The position numbers and the translations under genes are program-made. The notes under the pieces were generated by a model, which was not told the DNA's origin, searched no databases, and worked only from the letters and a program-made list of their open reading frames with translations. DNA of 56,999 nt, taken from contig JBBQWR010000039.1 of assembly GCA_038210495.1 (NCBI GenBank), forward strand, positions 1 to 56,999, given 5' to 3'. Position 1 is the stretch's first letter. Every line of letters begins with the position of its first letter. Shown here one piece after another: positions 25,306 through 33,620 of the stretch. The stretch is from JBBQWR01 sp038210495 (GTDB taxonomy: Bacteria > Planctomycetota > Planctomycetia > Pirellulales > DATAWG01).

Positions 25306-26235
25306 TTAGCGTCGAATGGTCGTCAGGCTGTGCGAGGCCAATTCGATTCTCTGGCCGACCAGCCGACTCGGCTCGTGATGCGGATCGAGGGCCAAAGCTT
25401 GCTGAACGGCGGCATTGGCCTCGGGCGTGCGGCCCGCTAATAGCTGAGCTTCGGCCAGCCGGCAATAGAGTTCGGCCGATGGCGTCTCGCGGCCCAGCGC
25501 GAGCGTCAGCGATTCGGCCGCGTCGTCGTACCGCGTGAGGGCCACAAACGCCAACCCTTGCAGATAGAGGACGTGCTGCGGCTCCTCGCCCGCCGGATAG
25601 GAATCGCGGAGGGCTTCGAGCATGCTCAGCGCGCGTTCCGGCCGGCCTTGCTGACGATAGATTTCGGCCGTCAGATAGAGCAGCGAGCGATCGTCGCGCT
25701 GGTATTCGATACCCCGGTGGTAACAGGACAAGGCGTCATCGAGCCGGCCGGTCGCTTGAGCGACTTGACCGCGCAGGGCCCAGGCGGTCGCGAGCCGCGG
25801 ACTGACATCGATCGCCTCGTCGGCGAGCGCATCGGCTTCGTTCATGCGGCCCAGCGCGAAGCACATTTCGCCGAGACGCACGGTCAGCGCGGGATCTTCG
25901 CCCGACAGCCGGCGAGCCTCGCGCATCTCGGCGAGACCCCGGTCGCGGGCGCCCCGATGCCACAGCGCCTCCGCATAATGGCGACGAGGCTCGGGATCGG
26001 CTGGACACGCTTTGACGGACTGCGCAAGCAGCGTTTCGCCGTTGTCCCATTCGCCCCGATCGAGGGCGCTGATCCCCTTTTGCGAAAGCTGTCGCGAGGT
26101 CGCCACCTGCTTCGACACGGGTTTTTCACGACCGACCAGCAAACAACCGCTACTGAACGCTAGGCAAAATGAGAGCGCCACGACCGTCAAGGTCGCGATG
26201 CGTTGGAACTCGATTTGAGACGCCATCCGTGGCAT
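25306..26235 (-). CDS. Tetratricopeptide repeat lipoprotein
   Basis: The 309-residue protein begins with a lipoprotein signal (ATLTVVALSFCLAFSSGC). The rest is a chain of about seven TPR helix pairs, for example QKGISALDRGEWDNGETLLAQ, ADPEPRRHYAEALWHRG, ATAWALRGQVAQATGRLDDA and AELYCRLAEAQLLAGRTPEA, each with the usual A/G/Y spacing. TPR arrays are protein-binding scaffolds, here on the periplasmic face of a membrane. No enzymatic domain is present. The C-terminus ends soon after the last repeat. The partner is unknown. Confidence 0.88.
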   Translation of the reverse strand: MPRMASQIEFQRIATLTVVALSFCLAFSSGCLLVGREKPVSKQVATSRQLSQKGISALDRGEWDNGETLLAQSVKACPADPEPRRHYAEALWHRGARDRGLAEMREARRLSGEDPALTVRLGEMCFALGRMNEADALADEAIDVSPRLATAWALRGQVAQATGRLDDALSCYHRGIEYQRDDRSLLYLTAEIYRQQGRPERALSMLEALRDSYPAGEEPQHVLYLQGLAFVALTRYDDAAESLTLALGRETPSAELYCRLAEAQLLAGRTPEANAAVQQALALDPHHEPSRLVGQRIELASHSLTTIRR

Positions 26236-26262
26236 GCGGAGTTCTTACATGGGTCCAACTAT

Positions 26263-26358
26263 GTAGGTCAGGCCAAGGGCCTGACGCGGCGCGCCGCATT
26301 TCCTTAGCACGCACACTAATTTACGACCCCGCTCGTCAGGCCCATTGGCCTGACCTAC
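26263..26358. repeat. Inverted repeat, GTAGGTCAGGC family, copy 1
   Basis: Left arm 26263-26286 (GTAGGTCAGGCC...GCCTGACG) and right arm 26334-26358 are reverse complements over about 23 of 24 bases. Each arm is itself a smaller palindrome. A second copy with the same design lies at 51456-51579. Confidence 0.8.
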
Positions 26359-26456
26359 GTGGCAAGACGCATGAATTACGCGGAATCGGGGGGCGGATGA
26401 TAGCAGACGACCGGAACGGCGGCAAGATCGACGAATCGGATCGAAATTTGCCGCCA

Positions 26457-26708
26457 TGAACCGGGGCGTCGGCGAGGCGCCTTCAGCCCTTGTTCTTACC
26501 CACATCTTTTCGTCGAGGACCATTCCGCAGTTCGACTATGAAAATCCTGCAAGGTGTATGCGTTGCGGAAATTTGGGAGGCGTTCGTCTCGCTTTGCTGG
26601 CAGATGCACAGGGCTCCCAAACTACGCATGATTAACAGAGCGTCCCCCGCAAATCCTCCATCCTAGACGTGGGTAAGAACAAGGCCTTCAGCCCCGGCCA
26701 CCCGGAGT
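26457..26708. repeat. CCGGGGC(T/G)TCGGCGA palindrome interrupted by a MITE
   Basis: If the 195-bp element at 26489-26683 and one 10-base duplication are removed, the flanks join to CCGGGGCGTCGGCGAGGCG ... CCCCGGCCACCCGG. This matches the intact copy at 29177-29220. The element therefore landed in an existing repeat. Confidence 0.7.
26489..26683. mobile_element. 195-bp MITE-like element with 15-bp terminal inverted repeats
   Basis: The ends are perfect inverted repeats: CTTGTTCTTACCCAC (26489-26503) and GTGGGTAAGAACAAG (26669-26683). The element is flanked by a direct duplication GCCTTCAGCC (26479-26488 and 26684-26693), the mark of transposition. There is no coding frame of useful length inside, so it must be moved by a transposase encoded elsewhere. 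A 10-bp duplication is compatible with some IS4-type transposases, but the family is not established here. Confidence 0.85.
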
Positions 26709-26763
26709 ATTGTTAGCGGTGCTAAGACAATTTTGCGAGTCGGATGTTCGATCCGCGGGGCAG

Positions 26764-26800
26764 TTTATCCTGAAAAACCCGTTAATCCTGTCGATTCTCT
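26764..26800 (+). repeat. AATCCTGT short repeat, copy 2
   Basis: It is related to 24181-24212. It overlaps the 3' end of the ferredoxin-like gene on the minus strand and supplies its last codons and TAA stop (26782-26784). Confidence 0.55.
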
Positions 26801-27102
26801 TCTTCGCCGGAGTCGCTGATCGGCGTCGCGCTGGCCGGAGGCGTGCCTTTGCCGGAGCGGACGTAGTTCGTACGGTCGCGGGCATACTGGTCGGCCGTGG
26901 GCAGAGTTGTTTGCTCGATGGCGCCGGATTGGGCGGCCTCGAACATTCGTCGCAAAAATGGTCGGCACCAGCCGCAGCCCGTGCCGGCGCCGAAGCATTC
27001 GCTCAACTGGCCGGCGCGACGCGGACGCTCGACGCGAAGAAAGTTCGCCACCTTGCGCTGCGTGACGTGAAAGCAGAGGCACAGTTCGTCATCGGGTTCC
27101 AT
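26782..27102 (-). CDS. BFD-type [2Fe-2S] ferredoxin-like protein
   Basis: The start is ATG 27102 (MEPDDELCLCFHVT); the frame is open further upstream but would overlap the next gene. The 106-residue product has the four-cysteine pattern of the bacterioferritin-associated ferredoxin domain: C-L-C near residue 8 and CGWC near 43, in the phrases CLCFHVTQRKV and CFGAGTGCGWCRPFLRRMF. This domain binds one [2Fe-2S] cluster. BFD proteins release iron from bacterioferritin, and the same domain serves in other electron-transfer proteins. The C-terminal 45 residues look disordered, and the last few codons come from a dispersed repeat. No bacterioferritin gene is nearby. Confidence 0.82.
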   Translation of the reverse strand: MEPDDELCLCFHVTQRKVANFLRVERPRRAGQLSECFGAGTGCGWCRPFLRRMFEAAQSGAIEQTTLPTADQYARDRTNYVRSGKGTPPASATPISDSGEEENRQD

Positions 27103-27137
27103 GCCGTCAATTCTACCGCGCGTCGGTCGGCAAGGCT

Positions 27138-27680
27138 CTATCTCGCTTCGATGTTGGCGGTTGACGGGTTGGCGACCGGCGGCCCGTTGGGACCGACGTG
27201 CATGAACCGCATTTGACCGGCGATCGCGACGACCAACACGGCTAGCACGAGTTGGACCGTGAGCCAAGTCTTGGCATTTTCGCGGAATTTGGCCAATCCC
27301 GCGCTGCGGCCGCTGAGCGCGCTAGCAACGAAAAAAATCGCCAGGGCGAGCAAGAACTTGACGCCGAACAGCATATTATAGAGCTTTGAATTTGCCGAGC
27401 CGCTCTGCCAAACTTCGCCCCAGTGGCCGGATGCCGCGCGGAACGCGAAAAAATTGTAGAGACCCGTCAACGTCAGAAACAAGATCGCCGCCATGACGAC
27501 CTTCGACCAGCGGCGGCGGATGGCGTCTTGCAACGTGGCCCGGTCGCGATCGGCCAGGCCCCTCATCGCCGGCGACAGCGCGAGCAGCACGAACATCGGG
27601 CCGCCGACCGCCGCCATCGAAGCCAAGATATGCAGCAACCGCGAGAGTAGAGCGACCACTTCCATGAGCGTTGTCGGCAT
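27138..27680 (-). CDS. Integral membrane protein, CopD-like architecture
   Basis: ATG 27680 gives a 180-residue product with four predicted membrane helices: VALLSRLLHILASMAAVGGP, VVMAAILFLTLTGLYNFFAF, YNMLFGVKFLLALAIFFVAS and WLTVQLVLAVLVVAIAGQM. The first helix has a His and the loops are short and basic. The layout resembles CopD/DUF2269-type membrane proteins, but no metal-binding signature is decisive. It lies 35 bases upstream of the BFD-type ferredoxin on the same strand, so the two may be cotranscribed. This suggests a redox or metal role, by inference. Confidence 0.72.
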   Translation of the reverse strand: MPTTLMEVVALLSRLLHILASMAAVGGPMFVLLALSPAMRGLADRDRATLQDAIRRRWSKVVMAAILFLTLTGLYNFFAFRAASGHWGEVWQSGSANSKLYNMLFGVKFLLALAIFFVASALSGRSAGLAKFRENAKTWLTVQLVLAVLVVAIAGQMRFMHVGPNGPPVANPSTANIEAR

Positions 27681-27912
27681 CGTGTCGATTCTTTCGAGAA
27701 GGAGTTTTTGCGGATTGGCGACTGCGACGTCTATTGTTGTGGGTTTGCCGTGGCACGCAAGGCGTCGCCGAGCGTAATGGCCAAGCAGAAGGCTCGCCCC
27801 ATGGCCGCGGCATCCTGAAGCGAAGTCGCAATCGGTCTCGTTAAGTGTTAGACTGATCGTTCCCGCCCGAACCCTTTCCCACCCGCGTTGGTCCTGCCGG
27901 AGGTCTGCCACG

Positions 27913-29157
27913 ATGAGCATGAATGGCGCTGAATCGGTCGATGTCGTTGTCATTGGGGGCGGACCGGCCGGTTCGACGAGCTCGACCTTGATTGCTCAGC
28001 ACGGCCTGAATGTGCATCTCTTTGAGCGGGAGAAATTTCCGCGGTTTCATATCGGCGAGTCGCTCATTCCCGAGACGTATTGGGTACTCAAGCGGCTGGG
28101 AATGCTGCCCAAGATGCAGGCCAGCCACTTCGTCAAGAAATACAGCGTCCAGTTCGTCAATCAGCACGGCAAATTGTCCGAGCCGTTTTACTTCATGGAG
28201 CACAAGCCGCACGAATGCTCGCAAACGTGGCAGGTGCGCCGGAGTGAGTTCGACCGGATGCTGCTCGACAACGCGGCGGAGCACGGCGTGCATCTCCACG
28301 AGGGTACGCGGGTGCTCGACGTGTTGTTCGACGGCGATCGGGCGGTGGGAGTCGAGGTTGCCGACGAAAATGGCAAGACGCGACAGGTCCGCGCCAAAGT
28401 CGTCGTCGACGCCAGCGGCCAAAGTTCGATGATCATCAACCGCTTTAAGCTGCGCGTGCCCGACCCCAAGCTGAACAAGGGCGCCCTGTGGACCTACTTC
28501 GAAGGCGCCTATCGCGACACGGGCCGGGACGAAGGCGCTACGCTCGTACTCCAGGTCAAAGACAAGAAGGCTTGGTTCTGGTACATCCCGCTGCACGACA
28601 ACATCGTCAGCGTCGGCGTCGTCGGCGACTTCGATTATCTGTTCAAAGGCCGCGGCGATCACGAAACGACATTCAACGAAGAACTCGATCGCTGTCCGAC
28701 TGTGAAAGAGCGAGTCGCAATTGGCAAGCGGGCCGATCAGTATCGGGCGACCAAAGACTATACGTATCGTTCGAGCCGGTTCGCCGGGAACGGCTGGGTG
28801 CTCGTCGGCGATGCGTTTGGGTTCTTGGACCCGCTGTATTCGTCGGGGGTGCTGTTGGCGCTTAAATCGGGCGAGTTGGCGGCCGACGCCGTCGCCGAGG
28901 GTATTGCCTCCGGAGACACGAGCGAAGCCCAGCTTGGCAAATGGGGCCCCGATTTCAAAAAAGGCATGGACCGCATGCGACGGCTAGTCGTCGAATATTA
29001 CGACGGCCTGAGCTTCGGCCGGTTCGTGAGAAGTTACCCGCATCTCAAGGGCCTGCTGACCGACCTGTTGATTGGCGATCTTTTTAAGGACGAGTTGGAC
29101 GCGGTGAACGGTCCGTTGGACGCGATGCGGGCGGAGATGTCGATGGCGGCCCATTGA
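27913..29157 (+). CDS. FAD-dependent oxidoreductase of the flavin-dependent halogenase family
   Basis: A good ribosome site (GGAGGT) precedes ATG 27913. The 414-residue protein has an N-terminal FAD-binding GGGPAG (residues 15-20) after VDVVVIG. It has a WFWYIP segment (221-226) that fits the WxWxIP signature of flavin-dependent halogenases, and GDAFGFLDPLYSSGVLLA near 300, the FAD-contacting block seen in the carrier-substrate class of these enzymes. Lys 75/76 in FVKKYSVQF is the likely counterpart of the catalytic lysine region. Such enzymes use FADH2, O2 and halide, or in non-halogenating relatives reduce polyprenyl groups. Whether this one halogenates is not proven. No peptide synthetase or polyketide gene is beside it. 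Confidence 0.8.
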   Translation: MSMNGAESVDVVVIGGGPAGSTSSTLIAQHGLNVHLFEREKFPRFHIGESLIPETYWVLKRLGMLPKMQASHFVKKYSVQFVNQHGKLSEPFYFMEHKPHECSQTWQVRRSEFDRMLLDNAAEHGVHLHEGTRVLDVLFDGDRAVGVEVADENGKTRQVRAKVVVDASGQSSMIINRFKLRVPDPKLNKGALWTYFEGAYRDTGRDEGATLVLQVKDKKAWFWYIPLHDNIVSVGVVGDFDYLFKGRGDHETTFNEELDRCPTVKERVAIGKRADQYRATKDYTYRSSRFAGNGWVLVGDAFGFLDPLYSSGVLLALKSGELAADAVAEGIASGDTSEAQLGKWGPDFKKGMDRMRRLVVEYYDGLSFGRFVRSYPHLKGLLTDLLIGDLFKDELDAVNGPLDAMRAEMSMAAH

Positions 29158-29176
29158 GTGATTCTGGGGTCAACGC

Positions 29177-29220
29177 GCCGGGGCTTCGGCGAAGCGACGG
29201 ACTCCAACCCCGGCCACCCG
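29177..29220. repeat. CCGGGGCTTCGGCGAAGC palindrome
   Basis: Left part CCGGGGCTTCGGCGAAGC and right part CCCCGGCCACCCG, in the gap between two convergent genes. It is the intact relative of the MITE-disrupted copy at 26457-26708. A further copy is at 34414-34449 and a degenerate one at about 52833-52864. Confidence 0.65.
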
Positions 29221-29226
29221 ACTTCT

Positions 29227-30396
29227 CTACTTATTGCGATCGGCGTGCAACTTGATCAACTCGCCCGCCAGATCGTCGCAGCCCTTGTCGATTCCTTCGC
29301 CGGCGGCGTTGGTTGCGATCAGGATGGCAAAATCGCGGCGGGGCGACGCCCAGACGATGCAGTACCACATCGTGTTGGACCCGGCGTGATTGAGCGCCTC
29401 GCCGCCGGCCCAATCGCGCTTCGCCACGATCCAGCCGCCGGCGTAATCCTTGCCCGGCGCGGGCGCGGTTAACTCTCGAATCGTTTCGGACCGCAGCAGC
29501 GGAGTTTTGCGGGCGTCGGCGTCGAGGTACTGGCGGACGAATTTCGCCCAATCGGTAATCGAGCAATGGACCCGGCCCGCGGGCCCCATCACCGGCGGAT
29601 TGTCGGACTGCGATGGCTCGAGCTTATTGTCTTTGATGACGTGGCCCCACGGCTGGTCGATCTTGCCGGGAATACCGGGCGGGCCGAAGCCGGCCGTTTT
29701 CATGCTCAGCGGCGTAAAGATTTCGTTTTCGATGACATCTTCCCAAGGCTTGCCCGTCTTCGTTTCGATGACCGCCCCGAGGATCACGAAGCTGACGTTG
29801 GAGTAAACGTATTTCGTCCCCGGCGGATTTTCGGGCGGCTTGCCGAGTGCTTCTTCGACGGCCATTCGGCGCTGCTCCACAATCGACTTGCCGCTGCGAT
29901 CGAGCTTGTCCCAATCCAGGTTCGGAGGGAGTCCGCCCAAGTGCCTCAGCAATTGGCGGATGGTGACCTTCTCGAATTCGGCGTTCATCTTCGGCCGCAT
30001 GTTGGGGAACACGTCGCCCATCGTCGACTCGAATCGCAATCGTTTTTCCTCGATCAGCTTGCCGATCAGTAGGCCGGTCATGGCCTTGGTGCAGGATCCG
30101 AGATGAATCAGGTCGTGCAGCTCGAATTTCACGGGCGAGCCGGCCTTCCGCAGGCCCACCGCGCCCAGCGCCGTGATTCGCTCGCCATCGACGATCGCGG
30201 CCACGAGCCCGGGCATGTGCGGATGCTTTTTCAGAACGGCCTGGAGCATGGGGTCGAGGTCAAGTTGCCCGGCCGGGCGCCCCTTCGCCTCGCGCGCCGC
30301 GCTGGGCGGCTCGGCCGAATGCACGTCGAGCGCGAGCATTAACGTAAGCAGCGCGGCGCTAGCGCCAGCCCGACGCCGCGAAAGCGATGAGTCCAT
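29227..30396 (-). CDS. Secreted serine hydrolase of the beta-lactamase / penicillin-binding family
   Basis: The 389-residue protein has a signal peptide (AGASAALLTLMLALDVHSA). The class C beta-lactamase fold motifs are present: SCTK near residue 100 with the nucleophilic Ser and Lys (SxxK), YSN near 200 (YxN), and the C-terminal HAGSN that replaces KTG. This family includes esterases, D-aminopeptidases and carboxypeptidases; a true beta-lactamase activity cannot be assumed. It should act in the periplasm. It converges with the halogenase-like gene. Confidence 0.88.
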   Translation of the reverse strand: MDSSLSRRRAGASAALLTLMLALDVHSAEPPSAAREAKGRPAGQLDLDPMLQAVLKKHPHMPGLVAAIVDGERITALGAVGLRKAGSPVKFELHDLIHLGSCTKAMTGLLIGKLIEEKRLRFESTMGDVFPNMRPKMNAEFEKVTIRQLLRHLGGLPPNLDWDKLDRSGKSIVEQRRMAVEEALGKPPENPPGTKYVYSNVSFVILGAVIETKTGKPWEDVIENEIFTPLSMKTAGFGPPGIPGKIDQPWGHVIKDNKLEPSQSDNPPVMGPAGRVHCSITDWAKFVRQYLDADARKTPLLRSETIRELTAPAPGKDYAGGWIVAKRDWAGGEALNHAGSNTMWYCIVWASPRRDFAILIATNAAGEGIDKGCDDLAGELIKLHADRNK

Positions 30397-30543
30397 AAGA
30401 TTCGGTTCTCAACGTCGGGTGGTCACGGCCCACCGAGAGAAGATTCACCCGTTGCCAAAGCTGGTGGGCAGTGCCCAGCCTACTTTGGTCGATTATCATG
30501 TTAAGTTATCTGGATTGAAATTGCCCGCCGAAATTACTTCGCC

Positions 30544-31188
30544 ATGCTTCGTCCTGCCTCGCCAAATCCACACGCGCGGTTCGCGTCCAACTTCCTGATG
30601 ACCGGCGCCGGCCTCGTCTTACTGATGGCCGTGGTCGGCAGCTCTGCTATGGCCACGAGCGCGGCGGGCGAATCGTTGACGCGCAATACCGTGCGACTGT
30701 CGCTGGCGTGGTATTTCGTCGGGCTTTGTTTGATGATCCAGACTCGGCAGACAGCGCCCGCGCCTGCAAATTCAGAGATCGATAGGAGCGCTGCGGAACT
30801 CTATGCCCGCTGGTGCTGGACCTGGGGCTGCCTGACCTTCCTCGTGCATGTCGCGATGGCGATGCACTTTTATCACCACTGGTCGCAGGCCGCGGCGATG
30901 GAGCACACGCGCGCCGTGAGCGGCGTCGGCGAGGGAATTTATTTTTCTTATTTGTTCGTCGCGGTTTGGACCGGCGACGTGCTGCTATGGTGGCTGGCGC
31001 CGCAGCGCCGGGCGGAGCGGCCGGCGTGGGTGAATCGGGCGCTGCACGCCTTCATGCTGTTCATCGTGTTCAATGGCACGGTGATTTACGAATCGGGTCC
31101 AATCCGCTGGGCAGGCCTCATCGGATTTCTCACCTTGGCGATGCTATGGCTGAATTCATTTCGTTCCCCGAGAGTCATGCGCGCCTGA
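30544..31188 (+). CDS. Integral membrane protein of unknown function
   Basis: The 214-residue protein has about six predicted membrane helices, including FLMTGAGLVLLMAVVGSSAM, LSLAWYFVGLCLMI, WGCLTFLVHVAMAMHFY, IYFSYLFVAVWTGDVLLWWL and FMLFIVFNGTVIYE. Several His residues lie in or near membrane segments (HVAMAMHFYHHW), which could bind metal or heme; this is only a possibility. The family was not recognised. The 147-bp gap upstream has a small GGTGGGCAGTGCCCA palindrome. Confidence 0.72.
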   Translation: MLRPASPNPHARFASNFLMTGAGLVLLMAVVGSSAMATSAAGESLTRNTVRLSLAWYFVGLCLMIQTRQTAPAPANSEIDRSAAELYARWCWTWGCLTFLVHVAMAMHFYHHWSQAAAMEHTRAVSGVGEGIYFSYLFVAVWTGDVLLWWLAPQRRAERPAWVNRALHAFMLFIVFNGTVIYESGPIRWAGLIGFLTLAMLWLNSFRSPRVMRA

Positions 31189-31263
31189 GGCGGGGATTGT
31201 GATTTTGCCAAAAAAGCCGTACCTTACGAGCTTTCAGGCTCGATACCCAAGACGGCTCCGCGA

Positions 31264-32382
31264 ATGTCCGTACGATCGAAAGCCCCGCCGGTGCGGGTGG
31301 CGCTGATTGGCGCCGGCAAGGTGAGCGACTACCACCATGTGCCCGCGCTGCGGCTTGACCCACGTGCGAAGCTGGTCGCCGCCTGCGACGCCGACGCGGT
31401 GTTGCTCGAGCAGCGCCGCGGCCAATGGGAAATCGACAAGGTCACGACCCGCTACGAAGATCTGTGCCGCGATCCGGACATCGACGCGATCGTCATCGCG
31501 ACGCCGAACGCCAGCCACCGCGAGATTGCCGTCGCCGCGGCACAAGCCGGCAAGCATGTGATGTGCGAAAAGCCGCTGTCGCTCGATGCTAGCCAAGTCC
31601 GCGAGATGTATCGGGCCGCCGAGCGGGCGGGTATCGTTCACATGACGGCGTTCACATACCGGTTTGCGCCGTCGATGCGATATCTCAAGCATCTCGTATC
31701 GAGTGGCGCGCTGGGAATGCCGCGGCATTTTCGCAGCCAGCGGTTTCTCGATTGGCCCGAGACAAGCTGGGGCTGGCGGCAATATAAGGCCCTGGCGGGC
31801 GGCGGCGATCTGTTCGACATGACGATTCACCGCCTCGATTTTGCGATCGATCTGCTGGGACCCATCCAGCAAGTGTGCGGCGCGCTCGCCCGCTTTGCTC
31901 CGCGCACAACGACCCCAGACGGCCGCGAATGTCCGCCCTCGGACGTCGATGATTGGTCCTGTTTGATCGGCCAGTTCGAGTCGGGCGCGACGGGTGTCTG
32001 GGAAGGCACGACGCTCGCCAAGGGTTACGGACGCGGCGGCTTTGGACACGAATGGGCCGAGATCAACGGCTCGGAAGCGTCGGCCGTTTATCAATTGCAT
32101 CAGCCGAATACGATTTTGCTCGGCAAGACGGGAAGCGACTTGGCCGAAGTCGCCGTGCCGGCGGAGTTTTTAAAGCCGACCGGTAGCCCCCGCGATCCGA
32201 GCGTCGGCGAGCCGGCCACGGTGTTTCGCTACGACCTGATGTGGGAGTTCGTCTCCGCGATCGTCGAAAGCCGGCAGGCGACGCCGAGTTTTCTGGATGG
32301 TCTCAATGCGCAAATTGTCGCCGACGCCGTGATTGAATCTCACGAGAAGCGCGCTTGGGTCGACACGCCGACAGAGAAATAA
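31264..32382 (+). CDS. Gfo/Idh/MocA-family NAD(P)-dependent oxidoreductase
   Basis: The 372-residue protein has the N-terminal Rossmann motif VALIGAGKVSDYHHVPAL and the family signature MCEKPLSLD, which holds the conserved EKP at the active site. The C-terminal alpha/beta domain includes FAPSMRYLKHLV and GGGDLFDMTIHRLDFAIDLLG with the conserved DxxxH. Members oxidise or reduce sugars, inositols or related metabolites. No signal peptide is visible, so it is cytoplasmic. The substrate cannot be told from sequence. Confidence 0.9.
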   Translation: MSVRSKAPPVRVALIGAGKVSDYHHVPALRLDPRAKLVAACDADAVLLEQRRGQWEIDKVTTRYEDLCRDPDIDAIVIATPNASHREIAVAAAQAGKHVMCEKPLSLDASQVREMYRAAERAGIVHMTAFTYRFAPSMRYLKHLVSSGALGMPRHFRSQRFLDWPETSWGWRQYKALAGGGDLFDMTIHRLDFAIDLLGPIQQVCGALARFAPRTTTPDGRECPPSDVDDWSCLIGQFESGATGVWEGTTLAKGYGRGGFGHEWAEINGSEASAVYQLHQPNTILLGKTGSDLAEVAVPAEFLKPTGSPRDPSVGEPATVFRYDLMWEFVSAIVESRQATPSFLDGLNAQIVADAVIESHEKRAWVDTPTEK

Positions 32383-32397
32383 CGCGGACCGATTGTT

Positions 32398-32422
32398 TAG
32401 CCGCGTTCGCTTGCGACGCGAG
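32398..32422. repeat. AGCCGCGTTCGCTTGCGACG palindrome
   Basis: A short hairpin between two genes, related to 16982-17004 and to the reverse-oriented copy at 38491-38508. Confidence 0.5.
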
Positions 32423-32505
32423 TTTATACCGCGCCACTAAATCCGCATCGCAAACTAACGCGGCCAACAAGATTTGTTTTCAATAAAATCGGAAGTAGCG
32501 TTGCC

Positions 32506-33525
32506 GTGTCGGAACAAATCGAATTCAATCTGCATGCTCCGCAGCGGCGGTTGACCGGCGTTCGCGTGGTCGGCGTGGGCAGCTATGCGCCCGACGTGGT
32601 GGTGCGGAACGAAGATCTCGCCGCGCTGGGCTGCGATCCCGAATGGATTGTGCGGCGCACCGGCATTCGCGAGCGACGACATGCTCCGCCGGAGTTGGCC
32701 ACGAGCGATCTCTCGGTTCGCGCGGCCGAAGCGTGCATCGCGCGGGCCGGCGTCGATAAGTCCGATATCGATCTGGTCGTATTGGGCACCTTTACGCCCG
32801 ACATGCCGATGCCGTCGACCGCTTGCGTCGTGCAGCATAAGCTCGGACTCTGCGCTCCGGCGATGGATGTTCAAGCGGCCTGCGCCGGATTTTTCTATGC
32901 CCTGACCACCGCCATGCAATTCGTCGCCACGGGCTGCAGTCGGTTGGCGCTGGTGATCGGGGCCGACTGCAATTCGCGCGTCGTCGACCCTCGCGACGTG
33001 AAGACCTATCCGCTGTTCGGCGACGGCGCCGGGGCGGTGCTGCTGGCCGCCGGCAATCCCACGCAAGGCTTCGTGTCTTATGCCATGGGCTCCGATGGCG
33101 CCGGGGCAGGCGTGCTGAATTGTCCCATGGGCGGTTCGCGATTCCCGGCCACGGCCGAGCGTCTCGAGCAGCGGATGCAGTATCTCAAGATGGACGGCCG
33201 GCCGGTGTTCAAATGGGCCGTGCGACTGCTGACCAGCAGCATTCAAGAGGTGCTCGCGGCCGCCGAAATGAACGTCGGCGATGTGGATCTGTTTATCCTG
33301 CATCAAGCCAACGCGCGGATCCTGGACGCAGTCACGCAGGAACTGCGGATCGATCCGCGTAAGATGGTCATGAACCTGGATCGCTATGGCAACACATCAT
33401 CCGGCAGCATTCCACTGGCGCTCGACGAATGCGTTCAGCAAGGCCGAGTGCACGCCGGCAGCCATTTGCTGCTCAGTGGTTTCGGCGGCGGTCTCGCCTG
33501 GGGCACCGGCCTTTTTCGCTGGTAG
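32506..33525 (+). CDS. fabH: 3-oxoacyl-ACP synthase III (KASIII, FabH-like)
   Basis: The start is GTG 32506. The 339-residue thiolase-fold enzyme condenses acetyl- or acyl-CoA with malonyl-ACP. The catalytic triad can be read: Cys in VQAACAGFFYAL, His in LHQANARIL and Asn in YGNTSSGSIPLALDE. The Arg-rich entrance (WIVRRTGIRERR) and the final GFGGGLAWG are typical. FabH is the usual name, but KASIII homologues also serve in secondary metabolism. It lies just upstream of the SDR gene on the same strand, separated by about 95 bases. The upstream gap contains a short palindrome. Confidence 0.9.
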   Translation: MSEQIEFNLHAPQRRLTGVRVVGVGSYAPDVVVRNEDLAALGCDPEWIVRRTGIRERRHAPPELATSDLSVRAAEACIARAGVDKSDIDLVVLGTFTPDMPMPSTACVVQHKLGLCAPAMDVQAACAGFFYALTTAMQFVATGCSRLALVIGADCNSRVVDPRDVKTYPLFGDGAGAVLLAAGNPTQGFVSYAMGSDGAGAGVLNCPMGGSRFPATAERLEQRMQYLKMDGRPVFKWAVRLLTSSIQEVLAAAEMNVGDVDLFILHQANARILDAVTQELRIDPRKMVMNLDRYGNTSSGSIPLALDECVQQGRVHAGSHLLLSGFGGGLAWGTGLFRW

Positions 33526-33620
33526 CGGAGAAGAAGTCGGGAGACGGGAGTCGGGAGTGAAGGCAGGCTCGGCGACTGGTCGCATTGTTCAAATAGTTCT
33601 TCCAGTTCAAATGCGATAAC

